Counted from the first letter of the stretch, positions 29,520 to 38,954 are shown. The stretch is DNA of 64,000 nucleotides from Bog-473 sp963804055 (GCA_963804055.1 CAWDOU010000001.1:744001-808000), one strand, 5' to 3'. Numbers and translations are program-made. The notes: a model not told the origin generated them from the sequence alone.

Positions 29520-31451
29520 GTGAGGACCGCCCCGGGCACGGCTCTCGACGCCGACCCCGAGAGCGCAGGCCCCTCCTCGGACCTCCGACACGACGTCGAC
29601 GCCGCCCGCGTCTCGCCGGCCCACCGGCGCCGCCGTGCGGGCGAACGACAGGGCGACCCCCGGCCTCACGCCAGCGACGGTTGGTGGTTCACCGCTTTTG
29701 TCGCGATCGTCTATCTCGCCGTTTCCGTCGTGGCCAACTACGGGGTCTGGGTACACGGGGTCACGCACACCCTGCAAGCCGGTGGTGCCGACGTTCCCGA
29801 GCAGATCTGGTTCCTGGCCCAGACACCGTGGGCACTCGTGCACGGTCACAATCCCTTCTTCAACAACTTCCTGAACGCGCCGACCGGCATCAACCTCATG
29901 GACAACGTGGCGATGCCTCTCCTGGGCATGCTGGGCGCTCCGATCACCTTCTTGTTCGGCCCCACCGCCACCTTCAACGTCCTGTTCGACCTGGCGCTCG
30001 CCACGTCCGCCCTGACGTGTTACCTGATGACTCGGCGGTTCGTCCGCTGGCGGCCGGCCGCGTTCGTCGCCGGGCTGCTCTACGGATTCTCGCCCTTCGT
30101 CGTGTCGGAGGGTGTAGGTCACCTCTTCCTCGTGGCGGGGGCCCTTCCGCCCTTGGTGGTCCTCTTCCTGGACCGGTTCCTCCGGACGAAATCGGACCCG
30201 CCCTGGCTCACGGGGCTGCTCGTCGGAGGGTGTTTCGTCGCCCAGTTCTACATTTCGGCCGAAGTCTTCGCCTCCATGGCCGTGCTCACGGCCATTGCCG
30301 CTGTGATCGGCGGAGTCTGGTGGGCCGTCCGACGCCCGGACATCGACGTCGCCAGGCTGGCGCGGATGGGTGGTTGCGCCGTGGCCCTCGTCGTCGTGGT
30401 CGCCGGGTTCGGGGCCTGGTTGGCCCTGACAGGCCCCGAACACATCAATGGGCCACAGCAACCCGCTGTGGCCATCGCGGGTCTCTCGAGCGACCCGGTC
30501 GGTTTCGTGGTCCCCACGCTGTACGAGCACTTCACCCTGGGACATGCCGGCCTCGGCGACTCGCTGGTGGCCCAGCGCGACGCCAACTGGAACATCGTCG
30601 GTGTCGCACCGTGGGAGAACGGCTCATACGTGGGTGCGCCCCTGCTCGTCATCCTGATCGGCGGAACCGTTCTCCTGTGGCGCAGGCGGCTCGTCCGGTT
30701 CTTTGCGGCGATGGCCGCCGCCGGGATGCTGCTGTCCATGGGCTCGGTCCTGCACGTGGACGGCCACCTGACGGGGATCCCCTTACCGTTCACGGTCCTG
30801 GCGCACCTGCCACTGCTCAACAGCAGCATCGCGTCACGCTACGTCGCCTTCTTCTGGCTGTTCGCCGCGCTCCTCCTGGCGATCATCATCGATGCTGTCT
30901 TCCGGGGCGTCAGTGCGAACGATCGGCCGGGTGATCGGGTACGGGCCACCGTGGTCGCGGGGGTCGTGACCGCGGCCGCGCTGATCCCTCTGCTCCCGGC
31001 GTGGCCGTACGGGTCAGGTCCGGCCAACGTGCCGACGTGGTTCACGAGTGGAGCCCGGTCGATCCCTGTCGGGACGACGGCCCTGATCTACCCCCTTGCC
31101 ACGTCGACCGACGCGGATGCCATGCTCTGGCAGGCGGAGTCCGACATGACGTTCCGCATGCCCGGGGGGTACGCCATCTTCCCGACGGCGCAAGGAACGG
31201 CGACGTTCGACTCCACTCCTTCAGTGACGGCCACGGTGCTCGCCGACTGCTACGGCGGCGGCGACCCCGAGTACCCGCCGGCAGAGCTCCGAGCGCAGCT
31301 CCGCAGCTGGAACGTCTCTGTCGTGGCCGTCGTACCGTCGGCACCGGGCGCGGTGTGCGCCACGCGGGTGTTCGAAAGCGCCTACGGTCCGCCGAAGAGC
31401 CGCGAGGGAGTCCTGTTGTGGTCGGTCCCTGGCGCACGCCACCAGAGCTGA
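29520..31451 (+). CDS. Polytopic membrane protein, GT-C glycosyltransferase-like
   Basis: The product is 643 residues. After a 50-residue disordered basic start, there are about ten membrane helices up to residue 500 and then an extracytoplasmic domain of about 140 residues. The first large loop has VPEQIWFLAQTPWALVHGHN, with conserved acidic and aromatic residues like the catalytic loop of GT-C enzymes that use lipid-linked sugars. RYVAFFWLFAALLLAIIIDA is another family-like helix. It probably transfers sugars outside the membrane. A TTA Leu codon occurs at 30783-30785, one of only two I found in the window. Confidence 0.65.
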   Translation: MRTAPGTALDADPESAGPSSDLRHDVDAARVSPAHRRRRAGERQGDPRPHASDGWWFTAFVAIVYLAVSVVANYGVWVHGVTHTLQAGGADVPEQIWFLAQTPWALVHGHNPFFNNFLNAPTGINLMDNVAMPLLGMLGAPITFLFGPTATFNVLFDLALATSALTCYLMTRRFVRWRPAAFVAGLLYGFSPFVVSEGVGHLFLVAGALPPLVVLFLDRFLRTKSDPPWLTGLLVGGCFVAQFYISAEVFASMAVLTAIAAVIGGVWWAVRRPDIDVARLARMGGCAVALVVVVAGFGAWLALTGPEHINGPQQPAVAIAGLSSDPVGFVVPTLYEHFTLGHAGLGDSLVAQRDANWNIVGVAPWENGSYVGAPLLVILIGGTVLLWRRRLVRFFAAMAAAGMLLSMGSVLHVDGHLTGIPLPFTVLAHLPLLNSSIASRYVAFFWLFAALLLAIIIDAVFRGVSANDRPGDRVRATVVAGVVTAAALIPLLPAWPYGSGPANVPTWFTSGARSIPVGTTALIYPLATSTDADAMLWQAESDMTFRMPGGYAIFPTAQGTATFDSTPSVTATVLADCYGGGDPEYPPAELRAQLRSWNVSVVAVVPSAPGAVCATRVFESAYGPPKSREGVLLWSVPGARHQS

Positions 31452-31482
31452 CCGGCGCCGCCATCGGCTCCGGCTCGTTTGA

Positions 31483-32370
31483 TCAGCCGGGTTCGTCCGG
31501 TGCCCAGGGGTCGTTCGGAAAGATGTCATCGGTCACGGAGTCGGGCCGTGGCGCCTTACGGGCGACGATGACGATGCCGTTGTTGCCGAGTATCCCGTGG
31601 AGAGGCGAGTAGACCCGGCACAGCTTCGCCGCGAAGCCTGCATCCTCCAGCTGGCACAGGACCTCCGGGGCGAACACGTTGAAGACCAGCGCACCCTCGG
31701 ATCGCAGCGGGTCGCCGTGGTACCACGGCCGTCTGAGATGCCGGAGCTCTCCACTGTCGTCGAGCACCGACCGTTGTTCGTTCGTGAACCGGTGCAGGTA
31801 GAAGGGAGCGGTGAAAATGTGGCAGCCGCCGGGCTTGAGGACCCGGTAGGTCTCCTGCAGCACCCTGTTCACCGATGGAATGTGCTCCATCACGTCACAG
31901 GACACAACGAAGTCGAGGGAGCTCTCCTCGAAATGTGTCTGCTGCATGTCGACGTGCAGGGTGCCATCCCGCGTCTCGCCACTAGCCAGTGAAGGATCGA
32001 GGTATTCACTCGAGATGCAATTCGATCCAAGCCGACGCGCCAGGTATTCCTTCAGCGCAGTCGTCGTCTCTGCGATCCATACGACCGTTTCCAGTGGTAG
32101 GTCTCCCACGTCGGCGAAACGCCCGGACGATGCTCCGGGAGACGCCGTGGACAGGAGGACCGCAGCGATCTGCCGTTGTCGGTTCGTACTGCCGCATTTC
32201 CGGCAATTCACCGTGTCCCTGAGGTTCGGGTCGCGCACGGTGAAGACCGTCACGCTTCCGCAGACGTTGCAGTAGCCGGGAAGGTGGCCACTGCGGAGTG
32301 CCAGCCTGTCGATGCGGGGCACCGCCGGATGCAGCGGCCACAGGTCGCGGATCATCGTGGGCCTGGTCAC
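31483..32370 (-). CDS. SAM-dependent methyltransferase with Cys4 zinc ribbon
   Basis: The product is 295 residues. The N-terminus has two Cys pairs, CNVCG (about residue 34) and CRKCGSTNRQR (about 56), likely a zinc ribbon. The C-terminal part is a class I methyltransferase with VSCDVMEHIPSVNRVLQETY and RVLKPGGCHIFTAPF, plus the Tyr/His-rich FYLHRFTNEQ. Such enzymes commonly methylate sugars or lipids in glycan clusters. AGAGAGG is a Shine-Dalgarno 5 nt before GTG 32370, and TAGCCT lies about 31 nt further up. Confidence 0.75.
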   Translation of the reverse strand: MTRPTMIRDLWPLHPAVPRIDRLALRSGHLPGYCNVCGSVTVFTVRDPNLRDTVNCRKCGSTNRQRQIAAVLLSTASPGASSGRFADVGDLPLETVVWIAETTTALKEYLARRLGSNCISSEYLDPSLASGETRDGTLHVDMQQTHFEESSLDFVVSCDVMEHIPSVNRVLQETYRVLKPGGCHIFTAPFYLHRFTNEQRSVLDDSGELRHLRRPWYHGDPLRSEGALVFNVFAPEVLCQLEDAGFAAKLCRVYSPLHGILGNNGIVIVARKAPRPDSVTDDIFPNDPWAPDEPG

Positions 32371-32459
32371 TCCAACCTCTCTGTCTCAGGAAGGGCCACA
32401 GGCTACGCGCTTCGGGACGGCCCGAAGAAGGCGCGAAGACGCAGGTTTCGCCGGTCAGG

Positions 32460-33377
32460 TCATTCCGCGTCGATGAGGCCCTTCACCCGATCGACGAGCG
32501 CAGCCGGATTGCCGTACCGTTCATCGGCATACCGGCGCCCAGCGAGCGACACGACCGATCTGTGTGCGGTGTCCTGCAGGTGGCCCACGGCCGTCAACAG
32601 CTCGTCCCGGTTGCCGAAGACGGAGCCGCCGCCTGCCCGTGCGTGCACCTCGGCCGGGCCGGAATGCTCCGGCACCATGATGGGGGTCCCGAAGCGGAGT
32701 GATTCGATGCACTCGCGGGCGATGAGGTTGCCGGGAGCCAAGTCGACGCAGGTCCTGGCATGCGCGATCAGGCGCCAGAGGTCCATGCGGGTGTCGACGG
32801 ACACGCGCCCGCGCAGGGTCCGCCCCTTCCATGCTGCCGCAACCCCGTTCTCGACGACGACCACATCGGCGTCGGTGAAGGCAGCGCTGAGCCATGCGGC
32901 AGCCGGTGGCGGGTCAGGGTGGTCGCCGGCACGGTTGCCGAGCACCAACAGGTAGTCGGTGAACCCGAAGCCGTGATGCCGGTGGCGCTCGGCCAGGCGG
33001 TTCACGGGAACGTGCACGCAGAGCGGGTCGTCACCCGCGACCAGCTCGAGCCGCCGCCATCCGGGCCTCGCGGCACCATCGACGCCCAAGAGGAAGAAGA
33101 CCCGGGGTCTCACTATCCCGGCCAGCAGGCCAGTGGCCTCGGGGGTCAGGTCGTCGACGAAGACGGTCGTGTCCGCCGGCATCCCCTCCGGACCGGACCC
33201 CAGGCCGCGCAGATCGAAGGCCCCGTCGGCCTCGACCCGTTCCGGATCGCCGGGGGCCAGGACCGTCACCGTCGCATTGCGACTGGCCGCCCCGGCCAGA
33301 GATCTGATAGCGAAGGCCGGCTCGCCCTGGCGTTCGCGCCACCGGCAACCGACGACGACCGCCGTCGGCCGGCTCAC
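32460..33377 (-). CDS. Glycosyltransferase-like protein
   Basis: The product is 305 residues from GTG 33377; TTG 33410 would add 11. The fold looks like a GT-B enzyme with weak sequence match. The C-terminal half has CVDLAPGNLIARECIESLRFGT and PIMVPEHSGPAEV, which are at the place of the GT4 donor-binding motif. The first half shows TAVVVGCRWRERQGEPAFAI and no signal peptide. It follows a GT2 gene on the same strand and would use a nucleotide sugar for surface glycan assembly. Confidence 0.6.
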   Translation of the reverse strand: MSRPTAVVVGCRWRERQGEPAFAIRSLAGAASRNATVTVLAPGDPERVEADGAFDLRGLGSGPEGMPADTTVFVDDLTPEATGLLAGIVRPRVFFLLGVDGAARPGWRRLELVAGDDPLCVHVPVNRLAERHRHHGFGFTDYLLVLGNRAGDHPDPPPAAAWLSAAFTDADVVVVENGVAAAWKGRTLRGRVSVDTRMDLWRLIAHARTCVDLAPGNLIARECIESLRFGTPIMVPEHSGPAEVHARAGGGSVFGNRDELLTAVGHLQDTAHRSVVSLAGRRYADERYGNPAALVDRVKGLIDAE

Positions 33378-33495
33378 GAATCCGGGTGTCCCGGCGAGGT
33401 CAGCGTGCAACGCAGGTGCACGACCCCTGACTGCGACGGCGCGACCTGCCGGACGAGCGCACCCGCTGCGGCTCGTGCGAGCTCGGATCCGCCGG

Positions 33496-35223
33496 CTACT
33501 GCATTGTCAGCGTCGCGAACCATCGGTTCCAGTCGTCCTTCTCACCTGGGCCGGCCAGCCGGCAGGACGGATCGGCACGGGTGAGGTGTGGGTTGAGGTA
33601 GCGATCCCCCTCGGCAATGTAGCCCTTCCAGCGTTCCAGGAACCGCAGGACATCGTCGCCCCCGCCCGCCGTGCCCCGGCTCGGCGACTCGTGGTGGATC
33701 AACTCGGCCGCCGGTTCGTACATGGTGCGAAGGCCCTTCGTCGCGGCGCGGAGGCAGTAGTCGACGTCGTTGAGATCGACCCCGAGCCCCTCGTCGAAAC
33801 CCTCGAGGAGCTCGAAGACGTCACGCCGGGTGGCGAAGCACGCTCCCGTCACGGCGGAGCACTCGCGTGCGGTGACGGCCATGTGCAGATAGCCCGCGTC
33901 GGGCTCGTCCAGGCCACCGAGCACGTGTCCCGCAGCCCCCGTGAGACCGACCACGAGGCCGCAGTGCTGCAATCTGCGGTCCGGATAGAGGAGCCGGGCC
34001 CCCGCGACGGCCACGTCGGGTCGCATCGCCTGGGAGCAGAGCGCGGTCAGCCACCCGCTCCGCTGCGCCTCGATGTCGTTGTTGAGGAACAGCAGGATGT
34101 CCCCGCGAGCCTGGAGCGCCCCTGCGTTGTTGAGTGCCGCCCAGTTGAAGGGCCGCGGATCAGAGACCACGCGGACATCGGGGTTGTCGGACAGCCGCTC
34201 CATCAGTGTGAGGGTCTCGGGATCGGTCGAGCCGTTGTCGATGAGGACGAGCTCCACGCTGCTGTGCGTGTCGGTGGTGGCGACGACGGAATCCACGCAC
34301 GTGCGGAGGAGCCGTGGCGCGTCACGGAAGGGGATCACGATGCTCACCGGGACGTCGGTCCGCGCCGGTCGCACGAGTCGGTGGAGGCCGGGCGCGGGTC
34401 CCGACGTCACCGCCGCAGGGTCCTGCCGGTGGCGCAGGACCGCCTCCAGATCGGCGGCGGGGAGGGAGGCTGTCGTCGGGTCGTCCCTCGTCGTGCGGTG
34501 GCACAGCACCTCGGGGATGTGCACGACCGCGTCCGCGAGCTCGGTGGCGGCCAGCGCGCACTCGTGCTCGAGCGCCCCCGTGCCGGAGGCGACGAGGCGT
34601 GGCAGATGGTCCGCCACGTCGGCCCCCATGGCGAAGGGCCGGCCGATGTAGCCGCTGGTCAAGAGGAACTCGGGGGAGAAGTCGGGCTTCAACCGCGGTG
34701 CCAGCGCTCCACCTCCGTCCAGCTGCTCGTCCTCGTCGGCATAGACGACGGTGGTCGGTGTGAGGGCGGCGCTCAACCATGCGACGGCGTCGGGCGACCA
34801 GACGTCGCCCGGGAACAGCAGAGCCCGGGCCAGCCCTCGACCTGCCTCGATCCCGATTCCGAGGAGGTCACGCTCGGATCCCGGACCACCGGCACCGAGG
34901 AGGTGGACGCGCCGCCGGTCGCGCAGGGCCGTGCCGGCATGCACCAGTGCCCGGACCTCGGCCAGCCGGTCCTCGGCCGCGACCACCGTGAGCGACCACC
35001 CGCCGCGCTGTCGACGGAGGGCGTGGAGGGTTCGGTTCACGGCCGCCGGGTCGGCGTCGGCGACCGCCATGACCAGGCGAAGGCGGGCTCTCCTGCTCGC
35101 GCTCGTGGCCCGGACCCGCCGCTCCTCGCGGTCGCGGGACCAGGCCTCATAGGGGCCGGGGTCCTGGGACACGTCGGGAGGGAGGGGCGGTAGCGCCCGG
35201 GGGGCGTAGAGCACCCGTTCCAC
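33496..35223 (-). CDS. GT2 family glycosyltransferase with two GT-A-like halves
   Basis: The product is 575 residues. The C-terminal half is a clear GT2 domain: VSIVIPFRDAPRLLRTCVDS, VELVLIDNGSTDPET, the DxD-like DILLFLNNDIEAQRSGW, and LGVDLNDVDYCLRA. The first half (about 45-280) looks like a second, degenerate GT-A fold with VYADEDEQLDGGG, as in dual GT2 rhamnosyl- or galactofuranosyltransferases. It is probably cytoplasmic and membrane-associated. TAGATT ends 6 nt before GTG 35223, a leaderless arrangement. Confidence 0.82.
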   Translation of the reverse strand: MERVLYAPRALPPLPPDVSQDPGPYEAWSRDREERRVRATSASRRARLRLVMAVADADPAAVNRTLHALRRQRGGWSLTVVAAEDRLAEVRALVHAGTALRDRRRVHLLGAGGPGSERDLLGIGIEAGRGLARALLFPGDVWSPDAVAWLSAALTPTTVVYADEDEQLDGGGALAPRLKPDFSPEFLLTSGYIGRPFAMGADVADHLPRLVASGTGALEHECALAATELADAVVHIPEVLCHRTTRDDPTTASLPAADLEAVLRHRQDPAAVTSGPAPGLHRLVRPARTDVPVSIVIPFRDAPRLLRTCVDSVVATTDTHSSVELVLIDNGSTDPETLTLMERLSDNPDVRVVSDPRPFNWAALNNAGALQARGDILLFLNNDIEAQRSGWLTALCSQAMRPDVAVAGARLLYPDRRLQHCGLVVGLTGAAGHVLGGLDEPDAGYLHMAVTARECSAVTGACFATRRDVFELLEGFDEGLGVDLNDVDYCLRAATKGLRTMYEPAAELIHHESPSRGTAGGGDDVLRFLERWKGYIAEGDRYLNPHLTRADPSCRLAGPGEKDDWNRWFATLTMQ

Positions 35224-35229
35224 GCCGGC

Positions 35230-35235
35230 AATCTA
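35230..35235 (-). promoter_or_regulatory. TANNNT -10 box for leaderless GT2 gene
   Basis: TAGATT on the minus strand ends 6 nt before GTG 35223. Confidence 0.45.
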
Positions 35236-35299
35236 CTGGAACCCGCCGGAGTGAATGCCGCGTTGGCGCAGGTGAGCGTGGACCTGTCACGATTCGCCG

Positions 35300-36388
35300 A
35301 TGGGGATATCCGACCGCCTCCTCATGGGGCCGGGACCTTCGAATTCCTACCCGGAAGTCACTATGGCGCTGGCCGGCCCCGTCCTGGGGCACCTCGATCC
35401 GCAGTTCCTGGCCATTCTCGACGACACCAATGAGCGGCTGCGCCAGGTCTTCGGGACCTCGAATGCGCTGACGCTTCCCTTGAGCGGGACCGGTTCCGCC
35501 GGCATGGAGGCCTCCTTCGTGAACTTCGTCCGGCCCGGCGACACCGTGGTAGTGGGCGTCAACGGCGTCTTCGGAGAGCGGATGTGCGAGGTGGCCGACC
35601 GCCACGGAGCCGACGTCGTCCGGGTCGACGCCGAGTGGGGCGAGCCGATCGACCCCCAGAGGCTGCTCTCGGCGCACCCCGCTCCGGCGATCATCGCGGT
35701 CGTGCATGCCGAAACCTCGACCGGGGTGCGCAACGAGATCGCGCCGCTCGGACGGGGCAAGGGCGACGCCCTGCTGCTGGTCGACACGGTGACGTCGCTC
35801 GGGGGAATTGAGGTCGCCATCGACGAGTGGTCGGTCGACATCGCATACAGCGGCACGCAGAAGTGCCTGGGGGTCCCACCGGGCCTCGCTCCGTTCACCG
35901 TGTCCGCGCGGGCCCTGGAGCGCATGGTCGAGCGGCCGTCCAGTTGGTACCTCGACCTGCACCTTCTGGCGAGGTACGTCAACGATTCCTCGGGCGGAGC
36001 ACGGGTGTACCACCACACCGCGCCGGTGGTGATGGTGTCTGCACTCCACGCAGGGCTGGGCACGCTCCTCAGTGACGGGCTGGCGGCTTCGTGGGAGCGG
36101 CACGCGCTGTGCGGGCGGTTGTTGCAGGACGGGTTGGGCGAACTCGGGCTCGACCTGTTGGTGTCCCCAGACCACCGTCTGCCCCAGCTCACCACGGTGC
36201 GGATCCCCGACGGCGTTGACGACGCCGCGGTTCGGCGCGAGCTTCTTTCCTCTTATGGCATTGAGATCGGAGCCGGTGCCGGCCGGCTGGCCGGGCAGAT
36301 CTGGCGCATCGGGTGCATGGGCCACACCGCGCGTCGGCGCAACGTCGTGGCCCTTCTGGGCGCGCTGAAGGAGGTACTCGGACGATGA
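35300..36388 (+). CDS. Class V PLP-dependent aminotransferase
   Basis: The product is 362 residues of the alanine-glyoxylate/serine-pyruvate aminotransferase group. LLMGPGPSNSYPEV opens it, SGTGSAGMEASFVNFV is the cofactor phosphate loop, VVHAETSTGVRNEI and LLLVDTVTSLGGIEV precede the Schiff-base Lys in YSGTQKCLGVPPGLAP, and RIGCMGHTA gives the carboxylate-binding Arg. It may serve photorespiration-like glyoxylate or serine metabolism. The stop overlaps the start of a GNAT gene as ATGA. Confidence 0.88.
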   Translation: MGISDRLLMGPGPSNSYPEVTMALAGPVLGHLDPQFLAILDDTNERLRQVFGTSNALTLPLSGTGSAGMEASFVNFVRPGDTVVVGVNGVFGERMCEVADRHGADVVRVDAEWGEPIDPQRLLSAHPAPAIIAVVHAETSTGVRNEIAPLGRGKGDALLLVDTVTSLGGIEVAIDEWSVDIAYSGTQKCLGVPPGLAPFTVSARALERMVERPSSWYLDLHLLARYVNDSSGGARVYHHTAPVVMVSALHAGLGTLLSDGLAASWERHALCGRLLQDGLGELGLDLLVSPDHRLPQLTTVRIPDGVDDAAVRRELLSSYGIEIGAGAGRLAGQIWRIGCMGHTARRRNVVALLGALKEVLGR

Positions 36389-37005
36389 CAGCGGCCCGGG
36401 CGGTCCGTCACGCCCCCCTGGAGCTCCGGGGAAAGCGGGTGCTGCTGCGCTCGTTGACGGAGAACGACTTCGCGGCCTGGCACGAGGTGCGGACCCGCTG
36501 CGCCAGCTGGCTGCTCCGGTGGGAACCCCGGCCCAAGGGCGCGCCGGCGCCGACGGAGGACCGGCCGAGCTTCGCGGCGCGCTGTGGGATTCGGGAGCGT
36601 GAGCGACATCTCGGCACCGGTTACGGCTTCGGGATCTTCGTCGGAGAGCGCTTCGCTGGTGAGGTGACGCTCTCGTCGATTCAGCGCGGTCCCTTCCAGA
36701 GCGGCGTCATCGGGTACTGGGTCGACGAGGCCCTCGCAGGCCGCGGCCTCGTTCCGGAGGCGGTCGTCGTGACGCTGCGCTTCGCCTTCGAGGCGATCTC
36801 GTTGCACCGCGTGGAGATCGCCATCATCCCGCGGAACACGGCAAGCCGGCGGGTCGTGGAGAAGCTCGGGATCCGCGAGGAAGGTGTTGCCCTCCGCCTG
36901 CTCGAGATCGACGGGGTGTGGGAGGACCACGTGCGCTACGGGATCACGGCCGAGGAGTGGGCCGTGCGCGAGCACGAGCTGGTGGAGGAGTGGCTGGAGG
37001 GCTGA
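36385..37005 (+). CDS. RimJ/RimL-like GNAT acetyltransferase
   Basis: The product is 206 residues. It begins LRGKRVLLRSLTENDFAAWHEV, the usual RimJ/RimL start. The acetyl-CoA part has GVIGYWVDEALAGRGLVPEA (with a GRGL pyrophosphate loop), AISLHRVEIAIIPRNTASRRV and VEKLGIREEG. Members acetylate protein N-termini, notably ribosomal proteins. It is translationally coupled to the aminotransferase by an ATGA overlap, which is not a standard RimJ context. Confidence 0.85.
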   Translation: MTAARAVRHAPLELRGKRVLLRSLTENDFAAWHEVRTRCASWLLRWEPRPKGAPAPTEDRPSFAARCGIRERERHLGTGYGFGIFVGERFAGEVTLSSIQRGPFQSGVIGYWVDEALAGRGLVPEAVVVTLRFAFEAISLHRVEIAIIPRNTASRRVVEKLGIREEGVALRLLEIDGVWEDHVRYGITAEEWAVREHELVEEWLEG

Positions 37006-37015
37006 TCCGCACCGC

Positions 37016-38053
37016 TCAGGTGTCGCCGCCGCCCACGACGGAAGGTGAGTGACGGAAGAACTGCTCCACGTCGTGTTCATACGTGTACGACAGTGTCGGT
37101 CTTCCGGTTTGGCGTCGCAGCCGCAGGGCCCGGATGAAGGTCTGCACAGCGCCGGCGCTCGTCGCGTTGTAGGTGAAGCCCGTCGATGCGAAGCGCGTGG
37201 TGTCGACACCCCGGCCGTAGCGCAGAAGATCCTCGAGCTCGGCGGGCAGGTCGAAGAGCCGCGCCAGGGGCCGGATCTTGAGGGGGCTGAACGGTGAGAG
37301 GGGCACCAGCCGGGTCCCGCAGATGTCGGCCACCTCGCTCCACGGGAGTCGGCCCGCGGCCGCGACGTTGTAGAGCCCGGGGATGCCGCCCTGGGTGACG
37401 TGCAGGAGCGCCCGCACGACATCGCTCTCCTCAATGAACTGCAGCAACGGGTCGAAGCCGAAGATGGACGGGCAGACGGGCCGCGACAGGTTGCGGCTGA
37501 TGGGCGTGGTGAGATGCTCCCCGAGCACGTTGGCGAATCGAAGCACCGTGACCTTCGTCCCAGGATTGTCCTCGGCGAAGTCGCGCATGAGCCCATCGGC
37601 TTCGATGAGGGCGCGCTCCACGCTGTTCTTCACCGGACTCGTTCGGGGGGTGTCCTCCAGGAACGTGTTGGGGTCGCTGGCGGCGGAGCCGTAGACGAGG
37701 GTCGAGGACTTGACCACGATGTGCCGTACCGATGAGCCGGCCGTTCCCGCCGCGGCCAGGAGATTCATCGTTCCGATGACATTGATCTCGTGCATCACCC
37801 TCCTCGGCACCGAGGAGGAGTTGGTGATCATGAACGTGTGGAGGATCGTGTCGACCTGGGTCGCCTTCACGATCCGGTTCATGATGGAGTACGTCTGATC
37901 GGCCCGGACGAACTCGGCGCGCTCGAAGGGGACGGAGGGTGTTCCCGTGCCCATGCCGAGGATGACGTCCATGGTGGGATCTGTTTCGAGCGCTTGGATC
38001 ATCCGTCCGCCCCAGAAGGTGTCGGCGCCGGTGACGAGGACTCGACGGGTCAC
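37016..38053 (-). CDS. NAD-dependent epimerase/dehydratase, Rv0501-like
   Basis: The product is 345 residues, an extended SDR. The nucleotide loop is VLVTGADTFWGGRM (variant of GxxGxxG). IVVKSSTLVYGSAASDPNTF carries the active-site Ser region, but the YxxxK expected after it is replaced by KNSVERALIEADGL, so the classical catalytic Tyr seems absent. It follows an acyltransferase gene by 7 nt. This pair resembles Rv0501 (galE2)-Rv0502 of M. tuberculosis, of unknown substrate. Confidence 0.78.
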   Translation of the reverse strand: MTRRVLVTGADTFWGGRMIQALETDPTMDVILGMGTGTPSVPFERAEFVRADQTYSIMNRIVKATQVDTILHTFMITNSSSVPRRVMHEINVIGTMNLLAAAGTAGSSVRHIVVKSSTLVYGSAASDPNTFLEDTPRTSPVKNSVERALIEADGLMRDFAEDNPGTKVTVLRFANVLGEHLTTPISRNLSRPVCPSIFGFDPLLQFIEESDVVRALLHVTQGGIPGLYNVAAAGRLPWSEVADICGTRLVPLSPFSPLKIRPLARLFDLPAELEDLLRYGRGVDTTRFASTGFTYNATSAGAVQTFIRALRLRRQTGRPTLSYTYEHDVEQFFRHSPSVVGGGDT

Positions 38054-38060
38054 CGCAGCA

Positions 38061-38942
38061 TCATCCGAACCAGACGCTTCGTCGGTCGCGCAGCATGTCG
38101 TACACCGACTCCTGCAGGAGCGAGCGGATGCGCTCGGACTCCTCCATGATCCGGCTCTTCGAGTAACGCTCCTGATCGGCCGGGACGTCGAAGGACACCG
38201 GCGGGAGGACGCGCAGCTTGAACTTGGCGGGGAACGGCGTCACCACCCCGAGCGGCCCGAGCGCGAGCACGTTGGCCGTAATGGGGAAATACGGGAGCCC
38301 GAGGGCGCGGGCCAGCGCCGGCAGCCGCAGGACGACCGGCATCGCCTCCTCGGAGCCCACGACCGCGATGGGAATCACCGGTACCCCGGCCCGCATGGCG
38401 ATCTCGACGAAGCCGCCGCGCCCGAAACGGCGGAGCTGGTAGCGGTCGGTGAAGGACTTCGACGTCCCCTTGGTCCCCTCGGGGAACACCAGTGCCAGTT
38501 GGCCCTGCTCCTTCAACAGCCGGTAGGCGTTGGCGGGACGGGCGGAAACGCCGCCGGCGCGCGCCCACAGAGTCCCGACAACCGGGACCGTGCGGAAGAA
38601 GTAGTCCGCCAGTCCGTAGACTGGGCGGCCGAGCTCCTTCTCGATCCCGTGCATGATGACCGGTGCGTCCGAGGGGATGGCGCCGGCATGGTTGGCGACG
38701 AGCAGGGCGCCGCCCTCCAGGGGGATCCTCTCGAGGCCTTCCCATTCCGTGCGGAACCACTTGGAGTAGATGGGCTCGTAGAGGGCGCGAGCCAGGGCCC
38801 GCGTCCGTTCGGAGCGTCCCCATTCGTCGACATCGGACAACCGGGGATCCTCGGGTTCATCCATGTGTGCACCGCCGATGCGGATCGGCACGATGGCGGT
38901 CGACCGTTCCTTCTCACCGACCACCTGGCGCCCGCTGGCCAT
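38061..38942 (-). CDS. 1-acylglycerol-3-phosphate acyltransferase-like protein
   Basis: The product is 293 residues of the PlsC superfamily. The catalytic His is in ALLVANHAGAIPSDAPV (NHxGxxPxD variant), and the substrate motif is LALVFPEGTKGTSKSF. VPVIPIAVVGSEEAMPV is a further block. No strong membrane helix is seen. It probably acylates a lysophospholipid or glycolipid. ATG 38942 lies 6 nt after TACGAT. It is the first gene of a two-gene operon with the epimerase. Confidence 0.83.
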   Translation of the reverse strand: MASGRQVVGEKERSTAIVPIRIGGAHMDEPEDPRLSDVDEWGRSERTRALARALYEPIYSKWFRTEWEGLERIPLEGGALLVANHAGAIPSDAPVIMHGIEKELGRPVYGLADYFFRTVPVVGTLWARAGGVSARPANAYRLLKEQGQLALVFPEGTKGTSKSFTDRYQLRRFGRGGFVEIAMRAGVPVIPIAVVGSEEAMPVVLRLPALARALGLPYFPITANVLALGPLGVVTPFPAKFKLRVLPPVSFDVPADQERYSKSRIMEESERIRSLLQESVYDMLRDRRSVWFG

Positions 38943-38948
38943 CGACCC

Positions 38949-38954
38949 ATCGTA
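38949..38954 (-). promoter_or_regulatory. TANNNT -10 box for leaderless acyltransferase operon
   Basis: TACGAT on the minus strand ends 6 nt before ATG 38942. Confidence 0.45.
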
